From contig NZ_AOIN01000091.1 in the NCBI RefSeq assembly GCF_000337135.1, positions 16,334 to 72,019 of the forward strand: a stretch of 55,686 nt of DNA, in the 5' to 3' direction. The stretch is from Natrialba chahannaoensis JCM 10990 (GTDB taxonomy: Archaea > Halobacteriota > Halobacteria > Halobacteriales > Natrialbaceae). Under the pieces are notes generated by a model. The model did no database searches. It had not been told where the DNA came from and saw only the letters and a program-made list of their open reading frames with translations. How positions within the stretch are numbered: position 1 is the first letter of the stretch; each line of letters begins with the position of its first letter. Of the stretch, positions 1-9,217 are shown piece by piece. Both the position numbers and the translations under genes were made by a program.

Positions 1-79
1 GTAGCGATCTGTGACTAGTGACCGGCGAGTCGTGACGACTATCGACAACTATCGACGAACAAGCATGGAACGAGAGACA

Positions 80-122
80 GGAACAGGAATAGGAACAGGA
101 ATAGGAACAGGAATAGGAACAA
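80..122. repeat. 12-bp tandem repeat GGAACAGGAATA, about three copies
   Basis: The unit GGAACAGGAATA is repeated head to tail about three and a half times. The first 202 bases otherwise hold no gene I can support. Simple repeats of this kind recur in many intergenic regions of this window. Confidence 0.85.
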
Positions 123-202
123 GTAGTACTCGAGTACGAAAGTGCGACGGTGCAACGATGCGACGATACGACACTGAGACGGGTCGAAGGAAGAGAAAAC
201 CG

Positions 203-388
203 TTACTCGTCGTCGCCGTCGTCTCGCATCTCGCCGAGCTGGGAGACGAGTTCGTCGGTGGAGACATCGGATTCGAAGGACATCTGTCCGTCGTGGTCGT
301 TCTGGTGGACGTTGACTGCTTCCACGTCTTCGTCGTCCTCAGTCGTCTGTTGCTGCTGCTCGGATTCGTCGTAGCTACCAAAACCCAT
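203..388 (-). CDS. Small acidic protein, DUF5786 family
   Basis: This 61-residue protein begins MGFGSYDESEQQQQ and continues with mostly Asp, Glu and Gln. I recognise the start and the composition as the haloarchaeal DUF5786 family, whose function is unknown. The second half (roughly residues 35-55, with SFESDVSTDELVSQLGEM) could form a short amphipathic helix; there is no membrane segment or metal motif. It lies 90 bases downstream of the antiporter on the same strand. The gap holds a small inverted repeat (GCGGTT/AACCGC, 422-436), so it probably has its own promoter. The length fits the family. Confidence 0.8.
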   Translation of the reverse strand: MGFGSYDESEQQQQTTEDDEDVEAVNVHQNDHDGQMSFESDVSTDELVSQLGEMRDDGDDE

Positions 389-421
389 AGGCTATCTGGG
401 GCGAGGTTCCTGATAGGTGTG

Positions 422-436
422 GCGGTTCGAAACCGC
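422..436. terminator. Short inverted repeat between the antiporter and the DUF5786 gene
   Basis: GCGGTT and AACCGC flank a 3-base loop just beyond the antiporter stop codon. It may be a weak terminator or simply part of the DUF5786 upstream region; no T-run follows it directly. Confidence 0.3.
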
Positions 437-478
437 TCTGCAACGCGTTCGCACGTGTTTTTCCGTTGAATGGTCGAT

Positions 479-2539
479 TCACTCCAGTCGGAGGTACTGC
501 CGGTCGTACTCCGGTTCGCCCTGTCGCGGATGGATCGTGATGAACGACTCCGGCGGCAACTCGGCGAGGCGCGCTGGCAGGTCCTCGAGTTCGGAGTGCC
601 AACCGACGTCGCCGCGGCGCGGGGCAATGGAGACGATCAGGTCATCCTCTTCGGTCTGGCTCTCAAGTCGCGGCAGGAGCCGCCCCCAGTTGTCGATCTC
701 GTCGAACTCGGCGGGGGTATCCTCTTCGACGAGCCCGAACAGCTGTTCGTACTGGTGTGCAGAGCCCTCGACGACGATCACGTTCAGTTCGGCACCGAGA
801 GTGGAGGCAAGCCGCTTGACGATGTGGACGGCCTCGTAGAACCCCTCGTGGTGGTCTGCGCCGATCGGGACGACGACGAAGAGCCGGCGCGTCGTGTTGA
901 TCGGGTGGCCGAGCCGAGAGATCAGGACGGGGAGTGTCGTCTGCTCTAAGACCTGGTCGATGATGCTGCCGAAGATGCGGTGGCGGAAGCTTTCGCCCGC
1001 GTCCCAGCCCATGAGGATCTGGTTTGCCTGTACCTCGACGGCACCCTGGACGACACCGGAAGCGACGTTGTGGTTGACGCGGGTCTCGGTCTCGACGGGG
1101 ACCTCCGCGGCGCTGCCAGCGGCTGCAAGCTCGTCGAGTTCGGACTGGACGCCGGCGACCTGCTGTTCCGTCGGTGAGGAGCCGTCCGGCTGGACGACAG
1201 TCATCACGTTGATCGGCTCACTGCTGCGCTCACCTTTGAGCACGAACGCGAGTTCGAGGAGCCGTTGCTGGAGGTCAGCGTGGTGTGAGAGTGGCAGCAG
1301 GATCGAGGGGTCACGGCCGTCGTCGTCGTCTTCCCCGACCTCGCTCTCGTAGGCGAGATCCGTTGCGGCGCGTTCAGTGATCCACGGACTCAAAATTGCA
1401 GTCACGAGCAACAGCAACACGACGGCGTTGAGGATTTCAGACGTAAACAGCCCCATATCGAAACCGATCAGCGTGATCGCCAACGCGGCTGCGGCTTGTC
1501 CGGTCGACAGTCCGAAGATGACGTTTCGCTCGTTCGGTGTGTACCCCTGTATCGTTGCGACAAGCAGTGCCGCTGCCCCCTTCGTGACGACCATGATCCC
1601 GACGATCAGGGCTGTGATCTGCAGTGTCTCTGGGCCGGCCATGATAACGGTGGGGTCGACGAGCATCCCGACGTGCAACAGGAAGAACGGAATGAAGAAG
1701 GCGTTCCCGACGAACTCGATCCGGTTCATTAGTGTCCCGCCCTGCGGGATGAGCTGGTTGATCGCGATTCCGGCGACGAACGCACCGAGAATGGCGTCCA
1801 ATCCGAGAATCTCTGCGAGCGTCGCTGCAGCGAAGATAGCGACCATGACGAAGAGGAACTCGAAGTAACTCTCCTGACTAAAGTTCTGGAAGAACCACCG
1901 CGAGACCGGTGGAACGACGAGCCAGGCGCTCCCGAACAGGAGGACGATCGAGAGGGCGACCTCACCGAACAGCAGGAACGAGAACCCGTCCTCGACAGCG
2001 CCAGTCACGACCGCGAGGACCACGAGCGCGAGCGTGTCCGTGAAGAGAATTCCGCCGAAAACGGCCGCAACGGCCCGGTTTTTCGTTACGCCGAGCCGGT
2101 TGACGATCGGGTACGCGAGCAGGGTGTGCGAGGCGAACACCGCCGATAGCAGGAGGGCACCTTCGAGACTGAGTCCGAGAACCGTATGCGTCGCGAACGT
2201 GCCAACGGTAAATGGGATGAAGAAACTCGCCAAACCGAACAGTGTCGCGTTTTCCGGAGCCTCCTTGAACGTCCGAATGTCGAGTTCCAGCCCGACAGTG
2301 AACAGCAGATAGACGAGGCCGACCTCACCGAGCAACTCGATCGCGTCCGAATGCTCGACGATCTCGAGTGCGTCCGGTCCGATAATTGCACCGAAGAGAA
2401 CGATGCCGACGATACCGGGTTGACCGAGTCGTTTGATCAGTAGTGGACCGACGAGAAACACGATCATCGCAGCCGTAAAGACGAAAATCGGCTCCTCGAC
2501 CGGGAGTGACACCGATTCGACGACGAGTGGTGAGAGCAT
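479..2539 (-). CDS. Cation/proton antiporter (CPA2, Kef/NapA type) with UspA-like cytoplasmic tail
   Basis: A 686-residue membrane protein expected to exchange Na+ or K+ for protons across the cell membrane. Residues about 15-395 form roughly a dozen hydrophobic segments with the CPA2 pattern: LGQPGIVGIVLFGAIIGPDAL near the start, a GLELD motif near residue 85, and LGLDAILGAFVAGIAINQ near 250, where the Asp would be the ion-binding residue. After an acidic linker, residues about 405-686 resemble one or two universal-stress-protein folds (ILLPLSHHADL; VVQGAVEVQANQILMGWD), as in haloarchaeal antiporters with nucleotide-sensing tails. There is no RCK/TrkA_N domain. The upstream region has an AT-rich GCATAACTT about 60 bases before the start. 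The transported ion cannot be told from sequence. Confidence 0.88.
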   Translation of the reverse strand: MLSPLVVESVSLPVEEPIFVFTAAMIVFLVGPLLIKRLGQPGIVGIVLFGAIIGPDALEIVEHSDAIELLGEVGLVYLLFTVGLELDIRTFKEAPENATLFGLASFFIPFTVGTFATHTVLGLSLEGALLLSAVFASHTLLAYPIVNRLGVTKNRAVAAVFGGILFTDTLALVVLAVVTGAVEDGFSFLLFGEVALSIVLLFGSAWLVVPPVSRWFFQNFSQESYFEFLFVMVAIFAAATLAEILGLDAILGAFVAGIAINQLIPQGGTLMNRIEFVGNAFFIPFFLLHVGMLVDPTVIMAGPETLQITALIVGIMVVTKGAAALLVATIQGYTPNERNVIFGLSTGQAAAALAITLIGFDMGLFTSEILNAVVLLLLVTAILSPWITERAATDLAYESEVGEDDDDGRDPSILLPLSHHADLQQRLLELAFVLKGERSSEPINVMTVVQPDGSSPTEQQVAGVQSELDELAAAGSAAEVPVETETRVNHNVASGVVQGAVEVQANQILMGWDAGESFRHRIFGSIIDQVLEQTTLPVLISRLGHPINTTRRLFVVVPIGADHHEGFYEAVHIVKRLASTLGAELNVIVVEGSAHQYEQLFGLVEEDTPAEFDEIDNWGRLLPRLESQTEEDDLIVSIAPRRGDVGWHSELEDLPARLAELPPESFITIHPRQGEPEYDRQYLRLE

Positions 2540-3359
2540 CGATAGATCGACTGGGTAGCGTAGGGCGACAGCAACTGCTCAGTGATTCCGGCAAGTTATG
2601 CAACTTTTGTCGGCGTTCGGTGGGAGACAGCGTACTCATCGCGACAAACTAGTGGGGGTGCTAATAAAATGCAGGATTTCGTTCGGGGAATATCGATACG
2701 TGCCCAGTTTTCGGACTGGGAATGGCTCAGAAACTGGATACTCGACCGATTTCAATGATGACATCGACCTAATCGTCTCTTTTTTCAGGCAGTTACGGCT
2801 GGCACGAAGCAGTGGGTGGCTGGGAACAGGACACCAACTGACCGTTGTCGCGACACGGGCCGTGGGCACTCCATACCGTTGGTTGGGCGACGAATACAGC
2901 GTCGTTCGGCACGCCATACTCGAGTTGATCTCTCGCGTTTGGTTGACATACTCCTGAAATTGTGAGGATTTGGTGCGGATGTTCGGAGCGATTGGGTGCG
3001 AAGAGAACGATTCTCAGGAAATCGTTCACGAACGTAGAACGATCGAGGCTACGACGCTGTGGACGGTGTAGCGAGGAACTGGCAGCAACTGTGTCTGGGG
3101 GCCGTTCAGTAGTCAATCTATAGTAATGGGTTCGGCTTGCTTGAGAAGCAACCATGTCCGCACACCGTTTCAACGCCCGCCGGGCCGCGACGGATGGTCG
3201 ATCGATCCGCCGCCGATCGACCGTTCAGTCTCGGTCCTGTGTCCGGTCCGACTCCCGGTCTCAGTCCCTCGATGTCTGCGATGCTCACGAGACCGGAGAC
3301 AGTCAGGAACCGTTCGACGCAGCCACGCACTCGCTGAAGATGAAAAGAGTGATCGACTA
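2540..3359. other. Intergenic region between antiporter and glmS, no gene supported
   Basis: About 820 bases between divergent genes. The frame open upstream of glmS (from 3126) gives Arg/Pro/Ser-rich peptide without family character, so I do not extend glmS into it. One inverted repeat (CCCAGT/ACTGGG, 2703-2720, 6-base loop) and AT-rich patches near 2660-2690 are visible. I recognise no RNA gene. Confidence 0.6.
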
Positions 3360-5174
3360 ATGTGTGGAATTATCGGCCACGTCGGCACCGACGACGCACT
3401 GGATACGCTCCTGACCGGCCTGGAGAATCTCGAGTATCGCGGCTACGACTCCGCCGGAATCGCCGTCCAGAACGGCGCTGGCATCGCCGTCCAGAAACGC
3501 TCTGGCAAGGTCGAGGAGCTAAAGAATTCGATCGGAGACAAACATATCGAGGGTAACGTCGGCATCGGCCACACCCGCTGGTCTACCCACGGGCCGCCGA
3601 CCGACGAAAACGCCCATCCACACACCGACGGCACCGAAGACGTCGCCGTCGTCCACAACGGCATCATCGAGAACTACGCCGAACTCAAAGACTGGCTCCG
3701 CGCACGCGGCCACGAGTTCACGAGCGACACCGACACCGAAGTCATCCCCCACCTCATCCAGCACCACCTCGACGAGGGAATGGAGAGTGAAGCTGCCTTC
3801 CGGCGCGCCATCGACGAACTCGAGGGGAGCTACGCCGTGACTGCGATGCTCGACGGGGAACACGTCCTCTACGCGGCCCGCAAGGGGTCCCCGCTCGTCG
3901 TCGGCGTCGAGGACGATGAGTTCTTCCTCGCCAGCGACGTGCCGGCGTTTCTCGAGTACACCGACACTGTCGCCTATCTAGAGGACGGCGACGTGGCGAT
4001 CATCGACGAAGCGGGTGTCGAGTTCACCGATCTCGCGGGCGATTCGATCTCGCGCGACCTCGAGACGGTTGAGTGGGACCCTGAGCAGGCCGGCAAGGGA
4101 GAGTACGATCACTTCATGCTGAAGGAGATCCACGAACAGCCAACTGCACTCGCCCAGGCCATCGAGGGGCGGATCGACCCCACTAACGGACGAATCGCGC
4201 TGGAGGACTTCCCACCGGGAACGTTCGACGGCGTCGAAAACGTGCAGCTCATCGCGTGCGGTACCTCCTACCACGCGGCTCTGTACGGCTCGCTTGCGCT
4301 GAACCAGGCCGGCATCCGCGCGACGGCGCTGCTCGCAAACGAGTACAGCGTGACGGCACCGCCGGTCGACGACGACACGCTCGTGATCGCGGTTTCCCAA
4401 AGCGGCGAGACGGCAGACACCCTGAGTGCCCTCCGGCAGGCAACCGCCGCGGGTGCCGACACACTCACCGTCACGAACGTCGTCGGCTCGACCGCCGCCC
4501 GCGAAGCCGACGAGACGCTGTTCATTCGCGCCGGCCCCGAAATCGGCGTCGCTGCAACCAAGACGTTCTCCTCGCAGGCCGTCATGCTCACGCTGCTCGC
4601 CCAGCGGATCGCCGCCGACTCCCGCGGCGAGCCCCCGGCAGACCTGCAGTCGCTCCTCCCCGATCTGGCCCAGATGCCGAGCCAACTCGAGGACTTACTC
4701 GCCACCGACGACGCCGCACACATTGCGCGCCAGTACCAGGGCAGCCAGTCGTACTTCTTCATCGGCCGCGGTCTCGGCTATCCGGTCGCACTCGAGGGCG
4801 CGCTCAAATTCAAGGAGATTACCTACGAGCACGCGGAGGGCTTTGCCTCGGGCGAACTCAAGCATGGCCCGCTCGCGCTGGTGACACCCGATACGCCGGT
4901 GTTTGCGGTCTTCACCGGCGAAGAGGACGAGAAGACGCTGAAAAACGCCGAGGAAGCTCAGACACGCGGTGCGCCGGTCATCGCAGTCTGCCCTGAGGGA
5001 CACCGCGCAGTCGAGGTCGCAGACGAGCATCTCGAGATTCCTGACACTGACGACGAACTGGCGGGGCTACTCGCGAACGTGCAACTTCAGCTTGTCTCCT
5101 ATCACGCAGCGGAGTTGCTCGATCGGCCGATCGACAAGCCGCGCAACCTCGCCAAGAGCGTCACCGTCGAGTAG
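3360..5174 (+). CDS. glmS: Glutamine--fructose-6-phosphate aminotransferase (isomerizing)
   Basis: Cytoplasmic enzyme converting fructose-6-phosphate and glutamine to glucosamine-6-phosphate, the entry to UDP-GlcNAc. The start ATG gives MCGIIGHVG, placing the glutaminase nucleophile Cys at position 2, which fixes the start although the frame stays open upstream. Residues 2 to about 220 form the class II amidotransferase domain (TRWSTHGPPTDENAHPH, VVHNGIIENY). Two SIS sugar-isomerase domains follow, with AVSQSGETADT in the first and the TYEHAEGFASGELKHGPLA stretch in the second. It ends with the canonical LAKSVTVE. At 604 residues it has normal family length. glmU lies convergently downstream and glmM is nearby, so all three steps to UDP-GlcNAc are in this window. 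Confidence 0.97.
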   Translation: MCGIIGHVGTDDALDTLLTGLENLEYRGYDSAGIAVQNGAGIAVQKRSGKVEELKNSIGDKHIEGNVGIGHTRWSTHGPPTDENAHPHTDGTEDVAVVHNGIIENYAELKDWLRARGHEFTSDTDTEVIPHLIQHHLDEGMESEAAFRRAIDELEGSYAVTAMLDGEHVLYAARKGSPLVVGVEDDEFFLASDVPAFLEYTDTVAYLEDGDVAIIDEAGVEFTDLAGDSISRDLETVEWDPEQAGKGEYDHFMLKEIHEQPTALAQAIEGRIDPTNGRIALEDFPPGTFDGVENVQLIACGTSYHAALYGSLALNQAGIRATALLANEYSVTAPPVDDDTLVIAVSQSGETADTLSALRQATAAGADTLTVTNVVGSTAAREADETLFIRAGPEIGVAATKTFSSQAVMLTLLAQRIAADSRGEPPADLQSLLPDLAQMPSQLEDLLATDDAAHIARQYQGSQSYFFIGRGLGYPVALEGALKFKEITYEHAEGFASGELKHGPLALVTPDTPVFAVFTGEEDEKTLKNAEEAQTRGAPVIAVCPEGHRAVEVADEHLEIPDTDDELAGLLANVQLQLVSYHAAELLDRPIDKPRNLAKSVTVE

Positions 5175-5492
5175 GCGGGGCGCTGGTTCACTGGTTCGTT
5201 TGACTGTCGTGCGTTGGGACGGTCTCGCAGAAACCGATCGCCACCGGAGCCGAGGCCACCCCCGTAGCCCCAGCTCCGTGCAGCGCCGGGTGATCGAGAC
5301 CCGCACTCGAACGATGTCGAACTCGAGTCGGCTGGAAGAGCGGCGATCGAGCAACGGTGTGGTACTGACCGGCACTCCTCCACTGTGACTAGCCGAAGCA
5401 GGTTCATAAAATCGGCCCCTGGGAGCGTCGGCTTCGGTGGTTGTGGCAGTTTCAGTGATCTAATTAGTGTTCGAAGGAGAAACAGATTCGCC
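5175..5492. other. Intergenic region between convergent glmS and glmU
   Basis: About 318 bases between convergent stop codons. A 7-base inverted repeat (CCGAAGC 5393-5399, GCTTCGG 5431-5437) with a 31-base loop could help termination; the evidence is weak. No gene is seen. Confidence 0.45.
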
Positions 5493-6674
5493 TTACCGAT
5501 CCCGCTCGACTACTTCACCGGGCTTTGACGTCGCACCGGCGTCGAGTTTTAGCCCAGGTGTCAGACTCGTATTGATCCCCGTCTTGACCTCGTCGCCGGC
5601 GACGACGCCGAACTTCCGGCGTCCCGTCGAAATCCGTTCGCCCTTGACGGTGAACTTGATCGCCTCGTCGTCGTGGCGGAGATTGGCAACCGTCGTCCCC
5701 GCACCGAAGTTGACGTTACGGCCGAGCACGCTGTCGCCGACGTAGGAGAGGTGGCTGACAGATGTTCCACGAGAGAGGACGCTGTTTTTGATCTCGACCG
5801 CGTTGCCGACCGACGCATCCTCGTCGACGAGCGTGGCACCACGGACGTACGCGTTTGGCCCAACCGTCGCACCCGAGCGAACCAGTGCCGGACCCTCGAT
5901 CACGACTCCCGGCTTCACCGTTGCACCCTCCTCGACGACGACATCGCCCTCAAGTTGGGCCGCGTCGCTGACCTCACCCTCGATGCGCCGGTCGAGCTCG
6001 CCGAGCTTCCACTCGTTGGCCTCGAGGAGTTCCCACGGACGGCCAACGTCCATCCAGCGGTCGGTCGTGACCGGTGTGACCGCAAACTCGTCGATGACGC
6101 GGGCGAGCACGTCCGTGATCTCGTGTTCACCACGTTCGCTTGTGGGGACCTCGAGCCACTCGCGGGCGCGCTCTGGGAAGGCGTACGCGCCGGCATTGGC
6201 GAGATTCGTCGGCGGCTCGGCGGGTTTCTCGACAATGTCGACGATGGTGTCGTCCTCGGTACTCAGTACGCCGTAGTTGCTTGGGTTCTCGACCTCGACG
6301 GCACAGACAGCCGGACAGGCGTCAAAGAGCGCGTCGATCGCAGCGGGGTCGTAGAGATTGTCGCCGTTGAGGACCGCGAAGGGACCATCGAGGTGTTCGC
6401 TGGCGGCGTTGACGGCATCCGCGGTGCCGTCCTGCCCCTCCTGAATGGCGTAGGTGACCGGGACGCCACGATAGCTGTCCTCGAAATATTCTCTGACGGT
6501 GTCGGCCTCGTAGCCCACGACGAGGACGAGTTCCTCGGCCCCGGCGTCGATCGCGGCGTCGACGGTGTGTGCGACAAGCGGTCGGTCGGCGACTGGCAAC
6601 ATCGGTTTCGGGACAGATCCGGAGAGCGGCCGAATCCTGGTGCCCTCTCCCGCTGCGAGAACGACTGCTTTCAT
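5493..6674 (-). CDS. glmU: Bifunctional sugar-1-phosphate nucleotidylyltransferase/acetyltransferase (archaeal GlmU type)
   Basis: A 393-residue protein predicted to acetylate glucosamine-1-phosphate and transfer UMP to make UDP-GlcNAc. Residues 1 to about 230 are a nucleotidyltransferase with the signature MKAVVLAAGEGTRIRPLS and KPMLPVADRPLVAHT. From about 245 to 390 come left-handed beta-helix hexapeptide repeats (VVEEGATVKPGVVIEGPALVR and on), the acetyltransferase half. This order matches characterised archaeal bifunctional enzymes related to ST0452. A relative making dTDP-glucose cannot be excluded by sequence, but nearby glmS and glmM support the GlmU role. A clear TATA element lies about 31 bases before the ATG, so the transcript is probably leaderless. 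Confidence 0.88.
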   Translation of the reverse strand: MKAVVLAAGEGTRIRPLSGSVPKPMLPVADRPLVAHTVDAAIDAGAEELVLVVGYEADTVREYFEDSYRGVPVTYAIQEGQDGTADAVNAASEHLDGPFAVLNGDNLYDPAAIDALFDACPAVCAVEVENPSNYGVLSTEDDTIVDIVEKPAEPPTNLANAGAYAFPERAREWLEVPTSERGEHEITDVLARVIDEFAVTPVTTDRWMDVGRPWELLEANEWKLGELDRRIEGEVSDAAQLEGDVVVEEGATVKPGVVIEGPALVRSGATVGPNAYVRGATLVDEDASVGNAVEIKNSVLSRGTSVSHLSYVGDSVLGRNVNFGAGTTVANLRHDDEAIKFTVKGERISTGRRKFGVVAGDEVKTGINTSLTPGLKLDAGATSKPGEVVERDR

Positions 6675-6700
6675 GACGCTGACCTACGGCGATGCAGGGG

Positions 6701-6710
6701 TTAAATATAC
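6701..6710 (-). promoter_or_regulatory. TATA box of the glmU gene
   Basis: Read on the minus strand the sequence is GTATATTTAA, centred about 31 bases before the glmU ATG. This is the expected archaeal TATA position for a leaderless transcript. Confidence 0.7.
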
Positions 6711-6958
6711 AGGATCTAATCGCACGAACGGAGCGCGAGAAAAAACCGTTCACGAGAGGCGGGATGGGCGATACGTCCGTCGTGTCGTCGTTGTGCTGGC
6801 CGCAAGTCGTTCCGATTGGGTGATAAAATCGTTTGGTCGGGTGTCGTGTACGACTACTCTGGACCCGACGGTGACTCGATCGGCGAGTGGGTCCAACGAA
6901 CATCGGCTGATCGAGAAATTCCGTCAAAATCACCCGGTGAAACGAGCTATTACCTTCA

Positions 6959-7020
6959 GGAAATATTGAATTTCGCGACGTAGAACTGGTTACAGTGTCG
7001 ATTTCCACAACTACGTGGAA
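6959..7020. promoter_or_regulatory. Two inverted repeats upstream of the first DUF7563 gene
   Basis: GGAAATATTGAATTTCG (6959-6975) is a near-palindrome with GAAAT/ATTTC arms. TTCCAC/GTGGAA with a 6-base spacer follows at 7003-7020. Both lie between glmU and the DUF7563 gene and resemble operators. The first closely resembles a palindrome at 50673-50689. The rest of 6675-7109 holds promoters and no gene. Confidence 0.45.
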
Positions 7021-7077
7021 CCGGGTAAATTCGGCATAAACGCCGGCACGACCGTATAGAACTCGAGTTATGCGGTC

Positions 7078-7088
7078 TATATTAAATA
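7078..7088 (+). promoter_or_regulatory. TATA box of the first DUF7563 gene
   Basis: The element TATATTAAATA is centred about 27 bases before the ATG at 7110, the usual haloarchaeal spacing for a leaderless transcript. Confidence 0.75.
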
Positions 7089-7109
7089 CCGTTCTGTGGC
7101 TACGGCCTG

Positions 7110-7322
7110 ATGATGTCGACGGAACCAACTGATGCGAAGTGGACGCCGATGACGTCTCGCCAGCAAACGAGCTCCCCCCGCTGTGTCAACTGCGGCAACC
7201 AGGTCACCCGTCAGTTCGCCCGTGTCTTTGGTGACAATCGCGACGTTGTCCACGCCTGCCCCGACTGTGCGACGTACCGCGAGATGAAGACCTCCGATTT
7301 CATCCCCAAAGAGCAGCGCTAG
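7110..7322 (+). CDS. Small zinc-ribbon-like protein, DUF7563 family (copy 1)
   Basis: A 70-residue protein with two CxxC pairs: CVNC near residue 25 and CPDC near residue 50, separated by GNQVTRQFARVFGDNRDVVHA. The four cysteines should bind zinc in a ribbon fold. I recognise the core QFARVFGDN..VVH.CP.C.TYREM as haloarchaeal DUF7563, whose function is unknown. A second copy lies at 51413-51613 with the core almost unchanged. The start could be either of two adjacent ATGs; I take the first, 27 bases after a strong TATA box. It stands alone between glmU and glmM. Confidence 0.82.
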   Translation: MMSTEPTDAKWTPMTSRQQTSSPRCVNCGNQVTRQFARVFGDNRDVVHACPDCATYREMKTSDFIPKEQR

Positions 7323-7460
7323 ACGCACAAATACGTCGAAAAACGCGAGCATACGCCAGAAGTTTCGACTCCGTGGCAGGATCGCCCGTCTGCGTTCCCG
7401 TCCCACCATCCGGTTGGGAGGCTCGTGCTCATCGACTTCCCACTTCCGTCTGATGGACGG

Positions 7461-7588
7461 TCCACCGTCCCCTTTCATTTTCTCGCTTCCTCCTCCCTCC
7501 CTTCCACCACTGTTTCCTTTCCCCCCTTTCTCAGTTCACACTCTCGTCTCTCACCGCCGTTTCACACTCCATACTCTCCACTCTCAGC
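7461..7588. repeat. Polypyrimidine tract between the DUF7563 gene and glmM
   Basis: The plus strand is almost entirely C and T for about 125 bases, with runs such as TTTCCTTTCCCCCCTTTC. It fills most of the 374-base gap 7323-7696 between convergent genes, where no gene is seen. Such a tract could form triplex DNA. A similar one lies at 49311-49420. Confidence 0.75.
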
Positions 7589-7696
7589 ACGGTTCCCACT
7601 CAACCCCAAAACGAGACGTCAGGCCGAGCGAGGCAAATACCAGGAGAGTCAGCCGAGCCGGCAGGCCGAGAACCGCCCGAACACACCGCTGTCCCG

Positions 7697-9043
7697 CTAC
7701 TGGTCGACTACCTCGACCCCGTCAATCGCCCCCTCGACTAGTGCCTGTGCCTCGTCGAAGACGCGCTCTGCGGCCGCTGCAGAGCGGGCCTCGGCCGTCA
7801 CCCGGACGAGCGGCTCCGTCCCACTCGCACGGAGCAAGAACCAGCCCTCGTCCGTTTCCACGCGGACTCCGTCCAGCGTGTCCACATCATCGTAGGCCTC
7901 GGTCACGCGCTCCTGTACGGCCGCCATCACCGCTTCCTTCTCGGCCACCTCGATCGACGTGCGGCGGATCGGATACTGCTCGATCTCACCCGCGAGTTTG
8001 GAAAGCGGCCCCACTGTATCGACGAACTCCACCAGCTTGCAGGCCGCGAGCGGGCCGTCGGGACAGAGCGTCTCCGCTGGCCAGATCCAGGCCCCGCTGG
8101 GTTCGCCGCCGAAAGTCACGTCGCCCTCGGTCGCTCGCTCCGCGACGTAGACGTCACCGACCTGCGTCCGCGTGACTGACGCGCCAACGGCTGCGAGCGC
8201 GTCGTCGACTGCGAGACTTGTATCGACCGGCGCGGCGACCCGCTCCCCGTCGCTCGCCGCTTTGCGCGCGAACAGGGCGAGCAACGCATCCTTCGGGACG
8301 AACGTCCCCGTCTCGTCGATCGCCATCATCCGATCCGCGTCGCCGTCATGGCCAATTCCGAGATCCGCACCGGTGTGCTCGACCATCGCGGCAAGGGACT
8401 CGAGTGTCTCCGCGTTCGGCTCGCTCGGCCGACCAGGGAACGAGCCGTCGGGCTGGCCGTTCAGCGTTTCGACGATGCAGCCGAGGTCGTCGAGGACGGA
8501 GGCGGTGATTCCGCCGGCTCCGTTGCCGATGTCGACGATCACGTGCGGGGTGCCCTCGATGGAGACCGCTAATTCGAGCTGTGCTGCGTGGAGTTCGGTC
8601 GCATCCTCGTACTGACGGCGCGTGCCGAGTTCGTCCCAGGCGGCGAGATCGTAGTCAGACTCCAGGATTCGGCGTTCGATTTCATCGCGCTGGTCGGGAC
8701 CGAACGCCTTCCCAGAAGGCGTCCAGAGTTTGAGACCGTTGTCTGTCTCCGGGTTGTGCGAGGCCGTCACGACGATGCCGGCGTCCGCATCGAGGTGATC
8801 GATCGCGCGAGCGACGGTCGGCGTCGCCGCGACTCCGACCTCGATAACGTCCGCACCGCACTCCCGCAAGCCGGCCGCAACCGCGTCAGCTAGCAACACG
8901 CCGCTCTCGCGGACATCTCGTCCGAGGACGACCGTCTCGTACCCATCCGAGGCAACCGCTCGGCCGACGGCGAGTGCAAGGTCTGCCGTTACCTCCTCGC
9001 CGACCGTCCCGCGGATGCCACTCGTTCCGAACATACCGATCAT
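7697..9043 (-). CDS. glmM: Phosphoglucosamine mutase
   Basis: Cytoplasmic enzyme interconverting glucosamine-6-phosphate and glucosamine-1-phosphate, the step between GlmS and GlmU. All four landmarks of the alpha-D-phosphohexomutase family are present: the phosphoserine loop VTASHNPETDNG with the active Ser at residue 95, the metal loop DGDADRM near 235, the sugar-binding GGEPSGAW near 315, and the phosphate-binding RASGTEPLVRV near 405. The protein begins MIGMFGTSGIRG; the second Met is also possible. At 448 residues it has normal length. Phosphomannomutases share these motifs, so substrate is assigned by the FGTSGIRGTVGE start and by glmS and glmU nearby. Confidence 0.9.
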   Translation of the reverse strand: MIGMFGTSGIRGTVGEEVTADLALAVGRAVASDGYETVVLGRDVRESGVLLADAVAAGLRECGADVIEVGVAATPTVARAIDHLDADAGIVVTASHNPETDNGLKLWTPSGKAFGPDQRDEIERRILESDYDLAAWDELGTRRQYEDATELHAAQLELAVSIEGTPHVIVDIGNGAGGITASVLDDLGCIVETLNGQPDGSFPGRPSEPNAETLESLAAMVEHTGADLGIGHDGDADRMMAIDETGTFVPKDALLALFARKAASDGERVAAPVDTSLAVDDALAAVGASVTRTQVGDVYVAERATEGDVTFGGEPSGAWIWPAETLCPDGPLAACKLVEFVDTVGPLSKLAGEIEQYPIRRTSIEVAEKEAVMAAVQERVTEAYDDVDTLDGVRVETDEGWFLLRASGTEPLVRVTAEARSAAAAERVFDEAQALVEGAIDGVEVVDQ

Positions 9044-9180
9044 GACGCGATCCAGCGCCTTACTATGTTGTGGTTAACAGCGCTCACTCCACAAACTACT
9101 GGCATCGATCGTTTATCTGCGAAGAACGGAGGGCCAACTTTCGGTTAGCACAACCCTATGATTCTGAACCGTCGAAACGG

Positions 9181-9186
9181 TATAGA
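9181..9186 (+). promoter_or_regulatory. TATA element of the winged-helix gene at 9218
   Basis: TATAGA sits about 35 bases before the ATG at 9218, between divergent glmM and the regulator gene. Confidence 0.5.
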
Positions 9187-9217
9187 AGTGCCCCACGGTA
9201 CGCCAAGATAGTTGACT

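Noticed and set aside
3126-3359. Upstream open extension of glmS
   Set aside because: The enzyme needs Cys directly after the initiator Met (MCGIIGH at 3360), and the extension has no coding character.
5392-5437. tRNA-like or riboswitch-like structure between glmS and glmU
   Set aside because: Only a 7-bp stem with a 31-base loop is visible, with no T-arm or other RNA feature.
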